Origin: Clostridiales bacterium
GTDB taxonomy: Bacteria > Bacillota > Sulfobacillia > RBS10-35
Direction of reading: 5' to 3'
NCBI GenBank assembly: GCA_018729555.1
Contig: JAHHQG010000030.1
Span: forward strand, 1-64,000
DNA length: 64,000 bases
In this document: piece by piece, positions 39,888 through 48,002 of the stretch
How positions within the stretch are numbered: position 1 is the stretch's first letter
Layout of the letters: each line of letters opens with the position of its first letter
Made by a program: the position numbers and the translations under genes
Notes under the pieces: model-generated
What the model saw: the letters and a program-made list of their open reading frames with translations, nothing else
The model's database searches: none
What the model was told of the DNA's origin: nothing

Positions 39888-41237
39888 ATGCCCGACTTTG
39901 CCGCCGCCGCCAAAGACGCGGCCCAGCTCCTGAGCCGCCTCATCCAGTTTGACACCACCAATCCCCCGGGCCAGGAGCTGGCCTGTCTCCAGTTCCTTCA
40001 GAACACCCTTCGGGACCTGGGCCTTGAAACCCGCCTTTACGAATCGGCGGAAGGGCGAGGAAACCTTTTGGCCTTCCGGCCGGCCACCCGCCCCGATGCC
40101 CTCCCCTCCGACAAAGCCCTTCTCCTCATGGGCCATGTGGACGTGGTGCCGGCCGAGCCTCAATACTGGACCTACCCTCCCTTTTCCGGCACCATCGCCG
40201 ACGGGTACGTGTGGGGCCGGGGCGCCCTGGACATGAAGCACCTGGTGGCCATCTGGGTGGTCCTTTTGAAGCTCCTCCAGCGGGAAGGCCCCCCGCTGCG
40301 CCGCCCCATCAAGGTGATGTTCAACGCCGACGAGGAGGCGGGGGGCCACCTGGGAGCCGGCTGGATGGTGGAGCACCACCTGGAGGAGATCCGGGCAGCG
40401 GCGGCCCTCAACGAGGGCGGCGGCGAGGAGATCCGGCTAGGCAGCCGCTCCTACTTCACCTATCAGCCGGCGGAGAAAGCCTCGGCGGCCTTTGAGCTGG
40501 TGGCCCGGGGCACCCCCGGCCACGGATCGGTGCCCCACGACGACAATGCCCTTTTGTGGCTGGCCCGGGCTTTGGAGGCCCTGGCCACGGCCCAGCCGCC
40601 TCTCGTGGTGACGGAACCGGTGCGGGCTATGGTGGAGAGCATGGCCCGCCATCAGGAGGAACCTATGAAGAGCCTCCTCCTGGATTTCCTCAAGCCGGAG
40701 AAAGCCCACGACGCTTTCCGCCGCTTCCAGCTTCCCCAGCAGCGCTGGACCCTCTGGGCCCTCCTCCACAACACCGTCACCCCCACCATGCTGACGGCTG
40801 GCTCCCGCCCCAACGTCATCCCGTCGGAAGCTCGGGCCGTCTGCGATTGCCGCCTCCTCCCCGGGGAAACCTCGGCCTCCATGGAGCACTGGATCCGGGA
40901 AGTCTTAAGGGCTCACGGCCTCCACGAAAAGGTGACGGTCAAGATGCCGCCGGCCGCCAGCAGCCCTTCCTCCCCCTTGGACCATCCCCTGGTGGAAAGC
41001 ATGGCCCGCGCCCTCCGGCGCCACCGGCCCGAAAGCCCCCTCATCCCCACCATGCTGACGGGCGGCACCGACGGCTCCTGGCTCCGGCCGGCGGGGATCC
41101 CCACCTACGGCTTTGTACCCCTTCCCGAAGGGGAAGAATACGAGCGGGTCCACGGCATCGACGAGCGCGTCTCCATCGGGGGGCTGGAATTTGCCTTGAA
41201 AGTCCTCTACGACACGGTGGTGGATTTTTGCCGGTAG
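39888..41237 (+). CDS. M20 family deacylase/dipeptidase (ArgE/DapE/aminoacylase type)
   Basis: Di-zinc hydrolase of amide bonds, 449 residues. The first ligand His and Asp are in LLLMGHVDVVPAE, the bridging Asp in VWGRGALDMKHLVAIW, and the catalytic and ligand Glu pair in MFNADEEAGGHLGAGW. The final His is in the C-terminal VHGIDERVSIGGLEFAL. The dimerisation insert begins near residue 190 with GTPGHGSVPHDDNALLWLA. ATG 39888 follows GAAGGGAG. Its length, larger than ArgE or DapE (about 375-400), fits the broad M20 carboxypeptidase/acylase group. The natural substrate cannot be deduced, and neither arginine nor lysine genes are adjacent. Confidence 0.9.
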   Translation: MPDFAAAAKDAAQLLSRLIQFDTTNPPGQELACLQFLQNTLRDLGLETRLYESAEGRGNLLAFRPATRPDALPSDKALLLMGHVDVVPAEPQYWTYPPFSGTIADGYVWGRGALDMKHLVAIWVVLLKLLQREGPPLRRPIKVMFNADEEAGGHLGAGWMVEHHLEEIRAAAALNEGGGEEIRLGSRSYFTYQPAEKASAAFELVARGTPGHGSVPHDDNALLWLARALEALATAQPPLVVTEPVRAMVESMARHQEEPMKSLLLDFLKPEKAHDAFRRFQLPQQRWTLWALLHNTVTPTMLTAGSRPNVIPSEARAVCDCRLLPGETSASMEHWIREVLRAHGLHEKVTVKMPPAASSPSSPLDHPLVESMARALRRHRPESPLIPTMLTGGTDGSWLRPAGIPTYGFVPLPEGEEYERVHGIDERVSIGGLEFALKVLYDTVVDFCR

Positions 41238-41911
41238 ACGAAGATCCTGTGGCCACCCCGGCCGCCCATCGCCGGGTCCCCTGGGTCACCGGGACCCTGG
41301 TGGTCCTTCTGGTGGCCATCTGGATCCTTTTGGAGCTCAACGGAGGTTCCACCAACCTCCAAGTCCTCATCCGGGCCGGAGCTCAGGAGAACGTCCTCAT
41401 CCGGGCGGGCCAGTGGTGGCGGCTCATCACGCCCATCTTCCTGCACTTCGGCCTTCTCCACCTGGCCTTCAATGCCCTCGCCCTTTGGTTTGCCGGCAGC
41501 GCGGTGGAGACCATGTTCGGCCACCTGCGCTTTCTGGCCATCTTCTTCCTCGCCGGCATCGGGGGCTCCTTGACGGAGCTCCTCTTCGATCCCCGGCCCC
41601 ACCTCATCACCGTCGGGGCTTCGGGGGCCATCTTCGGCCTCTTAGGTGCCCTCGTCTACCTCGCCACCCTTCCCTTTGGGCGGGGGGAATTCCGGCGCTC
41701 CGTCCTCCTCGCCATCGCCTTGGGGCTGGCCTACGGTTTTGTCCCGGGCTCCGACATCAACAACTACGTCCACGCCGGCGGCCTCGTGACGGGCCTGGCT
41801 GTGGCCGCCACCTTAGGGGTTCCCGGGTACCCGGGCCAGGAGACCCGCCGCGGCCTGGGGCTGATCCTCGTCACCCTTCTCGTCTGGCTGGTGATCTCCC
41901 GCCTGGATTAG
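41228..41911 (+). CDS. Rhomboid family intramembrane serine protease
   Basis: Six-helix membrane protease of about 227 residues. After a short cytosolic N-terminus comes TGTLVVLLVAIWILLEL. The extracytoplasmic loop has WWRLITPIFLHFGLLHLAFNALALWFAG (conserved HxxxN pattern), the catalytic Ser is in ITVGASGAIFGLLGAL, and the catalytic His in NNYVHAGGLVTGLAV. The start is not certain. TTG 41228 overlaps the end of the M20 gene by 10 bases and has a GGTGGTGGA purine stretch; GTG 41249 is the alternative. The stop overlaps the convergent GGDEF-like gene. Substrates unknown. Confidence 0.9.
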   Translation: MPVDEDPVATPAAHRRVPWVTGTLVVLLVAIWILLELNGGSTNLQVLIRAGAQENVLIRAGQWWRLITPIFLHFGLLHLAFNALALWFAGSAVETMFGHLRFLAIFFLAGIGGSLTELLFDPRPHLITVGASGAIFGLLGALVYLATLPFGRGEFRRSVLLAIALGLAYGFVPGSDINNYVHAGGLVTGLAVAATLGVPGYPGQETRRGLGLILVTLLVWLVISRLD

Positions 41912-42690
41912 CCGTCGGCCGCCGCCCTGACCGCTCCGCCGGCCATCTCCGCCAGGTAAAGGGCCTTTTCCGCCGCGGCCCTCAGGCCGGCGGCATCCTG
42001 GGCATCGGCAGGGATATCGGCCACGCCGGCGCTGAAGACCCCTTCCGGGAGGACCGCTTGCAGCCGCTGCACCACCCGGGCCGCCACCCGCTCCGCCCCC
42101 GGGGCATCGGCCCCGGGGAGGAGAAGGGCAAAGCGGCGCCGCCCCTCCCGGCCCACCACATCCCCCAGGCGGGTGCTGGCCGTCAGGATCTGGCCCAACT
42201 TCCCTTCCCAGCTCCCCTCCCGCGGTTCCTTCCCGCCCAGGGAGAGGAGGACCAGGGCCAGGGGCTGCCGCAGGCGAAGGGACCGGGCCACCTCCTCCTC
42301 CAGGCGGCGGGCAAAAACTTGCTTCGACCAGAGGCCCGTGGCAGGATCCCATAAGCTGTCCGGCCGTCCCTGAGCCAGGAGAAGGGCTTCCGCCGCCGCC
42401 ACCCATTTGAGGGCCAAGAGGAGGGACGCCTCCCGCTCCCCCTCCAGGGCCGTCTCCGGCCCCAGGACCCTCGCCCTCACCCCCCACACCTCCACCTGCC
42501 GCTGAAGGGTGGGCCCTTCCCCGCGCTCCCCTTGCCGGGCCCGAAGGATCCAGCGCCGGCCATCCCAGAGGTGGACCTCCACCCAGGGCCATCCCCACCC
42601 TTCCGCCAAAAGCCGACAAACATGGGGAGCTACCGCCGCCGGCGGCGCTCCCTCCAGGGATGCCAAGAGAAGGTCCTTAGCCTCGTCCAT
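41908..42690 (-). CDS. Degenerate GGDEF-domain protein
   Basis: 260-residue cytosolic protein. The N-terminal about 120 residues resemble a small sensor/GAF-like domain (WVEVHLWDGRRWILRARQG). The C-terminal half follows a diguanylate cyclase pattern: WDPATGLWSKQVFARRLEEEVARS, then LALVLLSLGG, TRLGDVVGREGRRRFALLLPGA and FSAGVADIPADAQDAAGLRAAAEKALYLAEM. The GGDEF signature is replaced by GREGRRRF and the Mg-binding Asp near the strand is missing, so cyclase activity is very unlikely. It could be a nucleotide or c-di-GMP binding relic. ATG 42690 (GGAGG site) overlaps the acyl-CoA dehydrogenase gene by 14 bases. Confidence 0.75.
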   Translation of the reverse strand: MDEAKDLLLASLEGAPPAAVAPHVCRLLAEGWGWPWVEVHLWDGRRWILRARQGERGEGPTLQRQVEVWGVRARVLGPETALEGEREASLLLALKWVAAAEALLLAQGRPDSLWDPATGLWSKQVFARRLEEEVARSLRLRQPLALVLLSLGGKEPREGSWEGKLGQILTASTRLGDVVGREGRRRFALLLPGADAPGAERVAARVVQRLQAVLPEGVFSAGVADIPADAQDAAGLRAAAEKALYLAEMAGGAVRAAADG

Positions 42691-43849
42691 GGCCCATATC
42701 CTCCAGCAAGGACCGCCCGATGATCCACCGCTGGATCTGATTGGTGCCCTCATAGATCTGGGTGATCTTGGCATCCCGCATCATGCGCTCGGCGGGGTAG
42801 TCCACCATGTAGCCGTAGCCGCCCAGGATCTGGACGGCATCTTCCGTCACCTTCATGGCCACGTCGGAGGCGTAAAGCTTGGCCATGGCCGCCAGCCGGG
42901 ACACCGCCGGGCTCATGCGCTTTAAGCTCAGCCCCTCTTTATCCAAGGCCCGGCACGCATGGTAGGTCAGCTGGCGGGCCGCCTCCACTTGGGTGGCCAT
43001 ATCCGCCAGCATGAACTGGATCCCCTGGAACTGCCCGATGGGCTGGCCGAATTGCCGGCGCTCCGCTGCATAGCGCACCGCCAGATCCAGGGCCCCCTGG
43101 GCGATGCCCAGCGCCTGGGCGGCGATGTTGCTGCGGGTCCGGTCCAAGGTGGCCATGGCGATGCGAAAGCCGTCCCCTTCTTCCCCCAGCCGGTTTTCCA
43201 CCGGCACTTCCGCTTCCTCAAAGATGAGCTCCCCCGTGGTGGACCCCCGGATGCCCATCTTGTGCTGGAGCCGCCCGATGGAGAATCCGGGGGTGTCGGG
43301 GTCCACCACGAAGGCGGAAATCCCCCGGGGTCCTTCCTCCCCCGTGCGGGCGAAGACCACGTAAAGGCCCGCCACCCCCGCATTGGTGATGAAATGCTTG
43401 CGGCCCGTGAGGTAATAGCGGTCGCCCTTTCGCACCGCCCGGGTGGTGAGGTGGGCCGCATCGGAGCCGGCCTCCGGTTCCGTCAGGCCGAAGGCGGCCA
43501 GCCACTCTCCGCTGGCGGCGGGAGGGAGGAAGCGGGCCTTTTGCTCCGGACTTCCTCCCAGGATGATGGGAAGGGTCCCCAGGACCTGGACGGCCAGGAG
43601 GAGGCCCCCCACGGCATCCACCCGGGAGAGCTCTTCCACCGCCACCGCGAGGGCCTCAAACCCGGCTCCCAGCCCCCCGTACTCCTCCGGGATTGCCAAG
43701 CCGAAGAGCCCCTGCTCCCGCAGGGCCTGGACGTAATCCCAGGGGAACTCCCCTTTAGCATCCACCTCGGCGGCCCGGGGCGCCATGACCCTCTGGGCCA
43801 GCTCCCGCACCGCCTCTCGGAGATCGTGGAACTCTTGTTCCGTCTTCAT
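42677..43849 (-). CDS. Acyl-CoA dehydrogenase
   Basis: FAD enzyme introducing the 2,3-double bond in acyl-CoA, passing electrons to electron-transfer flavoprotein. It has 390 residues, typical length. Landmarks are LFGLAIPEEYGGLGAGFEAL, the FAD/substrate loop AAFGLTEPEAGSDAAHLTTRAV, YYLTGRKHFITNAGVAG, RRQFGQPIGQFQGIQFMLADMA and VTEDAVQILGGYGYMVDYPAERMMRDAK. The C-terminal IYEGTNQIQRWIIGR holds the catalytic-base Glu position of short/medium-chain types. ATG 43849 overlaps the trxB stop (ATGA). Chain-length or branched-chain specificity is not readable with confidence. Confidence 0.94.
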   Translation of the reverse strand: MKTEQEFHDLREAVRELAQRVMAPRAAEVDAKGEFPWDYVQALREQGLFGLAIPEEYGGLGAGFEALAVAVEELSRVDAVGGLLLAVQVLGTLPIILGGSPEQKARFLPPAASGEWLAAFGLTEPEAGSDAAHLTTRAVRKGDRYYLTGRKHFITNAGVAGLYVVFARTGEEGPRGISAFVVDPDTPGFSIGRLQHKMGIRGSTTGELIFEEAEVPVENRLGEEGDGFRIAMATLDRTRSNIAAQALGIAQGALDLAVRYAAERRQFGQPIGQFQGIQFMLADMATQVEAARQLTYHACRALDKEGLSLKRMSPAVSRLAAMAKLYASDVAMKVTEDAVQILGGYGYMVDYPAERMMRDAKITQIYEGTNQIQRWIIGRSLLEDMGHGRG

Positions 43850-44820
43850 ACGGCTGCTTTCTCCAGCCGGGGCCACTGAGGCTTTTGGCCGGCATCCCAC
43901 TTTCCGAGGTAGGCCTCCGCCTCCAGGGCGGCCGTCGCCCCCTCACCGACGGCCGTGGACACCTGGGCCAAGGATCCGGCCCGGGCATCCCCCGCCACCC
44001 AGATGCCCGGTGCGCTGGTCTTGAGGTCCGGGGTCGAAAGGATATACCCGGCGGCATCCCGCTCCACCACCCCTTCGAGGAAGCCGGTGTTGGGGATCAT
44101 GCCGATGTAGATGAAGACCCCGTCCACGTCCAGCTCTTTCGTGGAGCCGTCCTTGGTGTTCCGGAGGATGAGGCGGCGGAGCTTCTCGTCCCCTTCCATC
44201 CGCTCCACCACGTGGGAGAAGATCCACCGGATCTTGGGGTTGGCCTTGGCCCTCTGCTGGAGATCGTGGGCCGCCCTCAGCTCATCCCGCCGGTGGATGA
44301 TGGTCACTTCTTCCACCACCCGGGTGAGGTAGAGGCCTTCCGTCAGGGCCGAATCGCCGCCCCCTACCACCGCCACCTTGCCGCCCTTGAAAAAGGCTCC
44401 GTCGCAGATGGCGCAGTAGGATACCCCGCGGCCGCGGAACTCCTCTTCGCCGGGGACCCCCAGCTTGCGCTCGTAGGCGCCGCTGGCCACGATGACCGTC
44501 CGGGCCACCTTCGGCCCCCCGTACATTTGCACTTCCCAGGTCCCGTCTTCCCGAGGCTTCAATCCCGTCACTTCGTCGTAGATGAGCTCAGCGCCGAACC
44601 GGACCGCATGCCGCTCCATGAGCTGGCTGAGGTCAGGCCCCAAGATCCCGTCGGGGAATCCCGGGTAATTGTCCACCAGGTCGGTGGTGGCGATCTGGCC
44701 CCCCGGCGTTCCCTTTTCCACCACAGCTGTCTTCAGCCCGGCCCGGGCAGCGTAGAGGCCCGCCGTCAACCCGGCGGGACCGGCGCCGATGATCAGCACG
44801 TCATAGCGATCCTCCGCCAA
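43846..44820 (-). CDS. trxB: Thioredoxin-disulfide reductase
   Basis: NADPH-dependent flavoprotein reducing thioredoxin, 324 residues. The FAD site is YDVLIIGAGPAGLTAGLYAARAG, the redox-active disulfide GVSYCAICDGAFF (CxxC) and the NADPH site KVAVVGGGDSALTEGLYL. The C-terminal FAD segment is GIWVAGDARAGSLAQVSTAVGEGATAA. TTG 44820 is the start, preceded by GAGGGAGGG. It is coupled by ATGA to the acyl-CoA dehydrogenase and preceded 48 bases upstream by the M28 gene. No thioredoxin gene is in the window; ferredoxin-dependent relatives lack part of the NADPH motif seen here. Confidence 0.95.
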   Translation of the reverse strand: MAEDRYDVLIIGAGPAGLTAGLYAARAGLKTAVVEKGTPGGQIATTDLVDNYPGFPDGILGPDLSQLMERHAVRFGAELIYDEVTGLKPREDGTWEVQMYGGPKVARTVIVASGAYERKLGVPGEEEFRGRGVSYCAICDGAFFKGGKVAVVGGGDSALTEGLYLTRVVEEVTIIHRRDELRAAHDLQQRAKANPKIRWIFSHVVERMEGDEKLRRLILRNTKDGSTKELDVDGVFIYIGMIPNTGFLEGVVERDAAGYILSTPDLKTSAPGIWVAGDARAGSLAQVSTAVGEGATAALEAEAYLGKWDAGQKPQWPRLEKAAV

Positions 44821-44868
44821 GGAGATCCCTCCCTCTTTCCAGTGTAGCATGGTGGGCCAGACGCCCTT

Positions 44869-45990
44869 TTAGCCGCGGCCGAGGCGCCTCAAAAGGGCGA
44901 GGAGAAAGGTCTCTTCCCGGCGCAAAAGCTCGCCGTCCACGTGCTCCAGGATATCGCTCTCGTGATGGTAATGGGGGATTTCCCCCGACGGGAGGGTGGC
45001 GCAGAAGGTGAGGGCCGGCCATTTCTGCGCCAGGAAGGGAAGGCCGTCGGTGGGTAAAAGAAGGGAAGGTAGCGGCCTCAAGGAAACGCCCGCCTCCTCC
45101 GCCACCATCTGGGCGAGCCGCCGCAAGGACCGGGGGTAGCGAAGGGGCCAGAGGGCGCCTTCCCGTTCCAAAAGGCGCATCCCGCCGGCGCCCAGATTGT
45201 CGAGGTTGATGAGGGGCGGCTTTTCGGAAAGTTCCTCGGCAAACTGCCGCAAAAAGGCTTTGGCCCCCCGCTCCCCGACTTCCTCCGCCCCCGTGAGAAC
45301 AACCCAAAAGGGCCCAGGCCCTTCGTCCTTCAGGGTTTCCGCCAGGGATAGGGCCAAAGCGGTGCCGCTCCCGTTGTCGTTGGCTCCCGGCACGGGCCGT
45401 CCCGTGAAGGCCGCTTGGAGAAAGCTGAGGCCGGCTGTGAGGAGGAGGAAGGCCTCTGCCGTAAGCGCCCATGGCTCACCCCAAAGGAGCAAAAGGGGCG
45501 CCGCGAAAAAGAGGAGGTACACCCCCAAGAAAAGAGGGCGGAGGCCCTTTTTCAGCCGGGGATGGAAAAGCCAGCTCCCTTTTTGGGTATCGTAGTGGGC
45601 CATGAGGATGAAGGCAGGCGATCCCTTTCCGAATCGCGCCAGGACGTTTTGGCTCCCCCCTTTGGGGAGGATCCGGTCCAGGTCCCAGGTAAGGCTTCCC
45701 TGCAATTCTCCCACCAGAAGGGAGAGGAGGACCAGGCAAAGGAGAAGCCCTCCCCAGCGAAGGGCGGGCCAAAGGGCCGACAGGGCCAGGGCCAGGGCCA
45801 TGAGGAGGGCAACCAGGGCCGGCCCCCGGTAGAGGGTGTCGGAGGGGGCCCGGAAGGGGATGACCTCCACCTCCGCCCCCATGGCCTCCAGCTTTTCTTT
45901 CAGCCACCGGGCGGCCCGGGCTTCCTCCGGGGTGGTGGATCCCCGGTGGGGAATGCGCATCAACTCCTGGAGAAAGGCCCAGGCGTCCAC
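44869..45990 (-). CDS. Membrane-embedded M28 family metallopeptidase
   Basis: Zinc aminopeptidase-like protein of 373 residues. Ligand candidates are His132 (LMAHYDTQKG), Asp205 (PGANDNGSGTALAL), Glu236/Glu237 (LTGAEEVGERG), Asp264 (INLDNLG) and His342/His343 (IPHYHHESDI), the M28 order. Unusually, two hydrophobic helices (about 57-97) precede the first ligand, and two more (about 150-195) are inserted between the His and Asp ligands. The active site would thus be folded around a membrane hairpin. GTG 45990 is the start, with GAGAGGGAG upstream. It follows the FAD oxidoreductase gene by 19 bases in the leftward train. The catalytic residues look intact; the substrate is unknown. Confidence 0.85.
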   Translation of the reverse strand: MDAWAFLQELMRIPHRGSTTPEEARAARWLKEKLEAMGAEVEVIPFRAPSDTLYRGPALVALLMALALALSALWPALRWGGLLLCLVLLSLLVGELQGSLTWDLDRILPKGGSQNVLARFGKGSPAFILMAHYDTQKGSWLFHPRLKKGLRPLFLGVYLLFFAAPLLLLWGEPWALTAEAFLLLTAGLSFLQAAFTGRPVPGANDNGSGTALALSLAETLKDEGPGPFWVVLTGAEEVGERGAKAFLRQFAEELSEKPPLINLDNLGAGGMRLLEREGALWPLRYPRSLRRLAQMVAEEAGVSLRPLPSLLLPTDGLPFLAQKWPALTFCATLPSGEIPHYHHESDILEHVDGELLRREETFLLALLRRLGRG

Positions 45991-46009
45991 GGCGACACCC
46001 CGCTCCCTC

Positions 46010-47164
46010 TCAGCGCACCACGTTAAATCCTTCCTGGATCTCGAAGTCCACCCAGGAAGGGAACCGGGTGGCTCCGTACTTCTCCTTGGGGAGGAAGGAT
46101 TCCTCCCCTACCACCAGCTTGGCGGCCTCTTCCCCCACGGCCGGGGCCCTCATGATGCCAAAGCCGTTGAACCCCACGGCCACGAAGAGCCCCTGGGGCC
46201 CGTAGGCTCCCAGGAGGGGATGGCGGTCGGGGGTGGCGTCGCAGAGGCCTGCCCAGCCCCCCTGCAGCCGAGCTTCTTCGCCGAAGATGAACCGCCGGGC
46301 CAAGCGCTCGCCGGCGGAGAGGAGGAAATCCTCGTCGTTGTAATCTTTCCATTGGTCGGGATCCGACTCCACGTGTTCCGTCCCGTCGCCGAAGATGATC
46401 TTGTGGCCGTCGGGAACCCAGTAGAACCCCAGATCGAGGTCGTGGAGGATGGGGAGGCGCACCTCCTCATCGGCCGTCCAGACGGAGATCTGGGTCCGAT
46501 AGGGCTTGATGGGGATAGTCAAGCCCAGGGGCTCCAGGACCTTCCGGGTCCACACCCCCGTCGCCAGGAGCACCCGGGGAGCCCGGAGGACGGCGTCGCC
46601 CGCCTTCACCCCGGCCACGTCCCCGCCTTCGAGAAGGATCTCTTTCAAGGGATGATGGAAATAAAAGTCCACATGCCCCTGGAGCTCCTCCAGGACCACC
46701 TGCACGTAATCGTAGCCGTAGACCTGGCCGTCGCCGGGGGTGTACCAGAGGGCCCGGGCATCCTCCATCTTCAGATGGGGCCAGCGCTCCTTCGCCTGGG
46801 CTGGGGTCCAGTCTTCCACCGCCAGGCCCAGCTCTTTCAAGGACCTCACCCGTGGCTCCATGGCCTCCACCGTCTCCTGCCGCTGGGCCACCGTCAGCAT
46901 GCCGTCGCCGTGGTACCGGAAGCGGCCGGGATAGCGGGTCGCCAGTTCCCGGTACACCTCGGCGGAGCGCTTCACCAGGAGGGCATCGTCCTCATCCCAG
47001 GTGAGGACCGACACGATGCCCGCCGCCCTGGAGGTGGAACCGGCCGCTGGGCCTTCCCGCTCCACCACCGCCACCCGAAGCCCCCGCTGCCGCAGGCTGC
47101 GGGCGGCGCTCATCCCCACGGCCCCCGCTCCCACCACGATGACGTCATAGGTTTTCTGCGTCAG
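46010..47164 (-). CDS. FAD-dependent amine/glycine oxidoreductase (DAO family)
   Basis: 384-residue DAO-superfamily flavoprotein (sarcosine oxidase beta/dimethylglycine-dehydrogenase-like). N-terminal VIVVGAGAVGMSAARSLRQRG binds ADP-FAD. GSTSRAAGIVSVLTWDEDDALLV follows, then ARALWYTPGDGQVYGYDYVQ and the C-terminal GWAGLCDATPDRHPLLGAYG and GFNGFGIMRAPAVGE. The dinucleotide motif needs residues upstream of the first GTG (47137). The only possible starts are CTG 47164 (8 bases after GGGAG) or the adjacent ATT. CTG is adopted and overlaps the MBL gene by 20 bases. No tetrahydrofolate (GcvT) domain is fused. The substrate is probably an N-methyl or secondary amino acid, by family. Confidence 0.85.
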   Translation of the reverse strand: MTQKTYDVIVVGAGAVGMSAARSLRQRGLRVAVVEREGPAAGSTSRAAGIVSVLTWDEDDALLVKRSAEVYRELATRYPGRFRYHGDGMLTVAQRQETVEAMEPRVRSLKELGLAVEDWTPAQAKERWPHLKMEDARALWYTPGDGQVYGYDYVQVVLEELQGHVDFYFHHPLKEILLEGGDVAGVKAGDAVLRAPRVLLATGVWTRKVLEPLGLTIPIKPYRTQISVWTADEEVRLPILHDLDLGFYWVPDGHKIIFGDGTEHVESDPDQWKDYNDEDFLLSAGERLARRFIFGEEARLQGGWAGLCDATPDRHPLLGAYGPQGLFVAVGFNGFGIMRAPAVGEEAAKLVVGEESFLPKEKYGATRFPSWVDFEIQEGFNVVR

Positions 47165-48002
47165 AATACCATCTCCCTTCGCCGTCCTGGCGAGCCCGCC
47201 CCTGGGCCTCCAGCTTTAGAAGATGGGCCAAAAGGGTCTTGGAAGCCAAGAAGGCCACGGGCTCGCCCAAGTTATCACCGTACACTTGCGTCAAAAGATC
47301 CTCAAGACGGGCACCTTCGGCATGACGGCGAAGGGCGGCCACCACCTGGGCCTCCCGCTCGCCTTTGTGGGCTAGGGCCCGCTTCGCCCCTTCCTCCACC
47401 GACGGCAAGAGATCCCCGTGGGCCGGAGCCCCCAGGACGTCCCCCAGGGCCGCCACCCGATGAAGGCTCTCTTCGTAGGCGAGAAGATCCCCCTCGGGCG
47501 GCGCGATGACCACCGTCCCCGAGCCTTCCCCCACCAAAAGGTCCCCCAGGAGGACCACCTCTTCCCGGGGAAGGTAAAGGGACACATGGCCGGGGGCATG
47601 GCCGGGGGTGTAGAGGACCCGGGCTTCGACGTCCCCCTCCTTCAGCACCTCCCCGTCGGAAAGGTCGGGGCCGAACCGGATGCCCGGAAAGCTGGAAGCG
47701 AGGTACTCCCTTGTCCACGGGTGAGCCCTCACGAAAGGTCTTCCCAGAGGCTCGTAGACTTCCTTCAAACCCGACACGTGGTCGGGATGATGATGGCTCA
47801 AGATGACGGTCCTGACGGGCTTCCCCAGCTCCTCCACCGCGTGGAGGAGCTTTCCCCCTTCCCCCGGGCGAGCGCCCACGTCAAAAAGGACGAGGTCGTC
47901 GCCACCGAAGAGATAGGTGTAGGTGATCTCATGGGGAGGGAGGGTATAGGAGGGAAGCCCTATCCGAAGGATGGACCCCCTTACTGGCTCGAAGGCTGCC
48001 AC
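47145..48002 (-). CDS. MBL-fold metallo-hydrolase
   Basis: Metallo-beta-lactamase-fold hydrolase of about 285 residues. The binuclear metal motif is VILSHHHPDHVSGLKEV (HxHxDH), followed by LYTPGHAPGHVSLYL, VVLLGDLLVGEGS with the bridging Asp, and GAPAHGDLLPSVEEG with the last His. A C-terminal helical domain (VYGDNLGEPVAFLASKTLLAHLLKLEAQG) resembles the winged-helix-like tail of LACTB2/GloB-type members. Start GTG 48002 (GAGGGGG site) overlaps the DUF3048 gene by 22 bases, and its 3' end overlaps the next gene. Substrate could be a thioester, phosphodiester or RNA; it is not resolved. Confidence 0.88.
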   Translation of the reverse strand: MAAFEPVRGSILRIGLPSYTLPPHEITYTYLFGGDDLVLFDVGARPGEGGKLLHAVEELGKPVRTVILSHHHPDHVSGLKEVYEPLGRPFVRAHPWTREYLASSFPGIRFGPDLSDGEVLKEGDVEARVLYTPGHAPGHVSLYLPREEVVLLGDLLVGEGSGTVVIAPPEGDLLAYEESLHRVAALGDVLGAPAHGDLLPSVEEGAKRALAHKGEREAQVVAALRRHAEGARLEDLLTQVYGDNLGEPVAFLASKTLLAHLLKLEAQGRARQDGEGRWYSDAENL

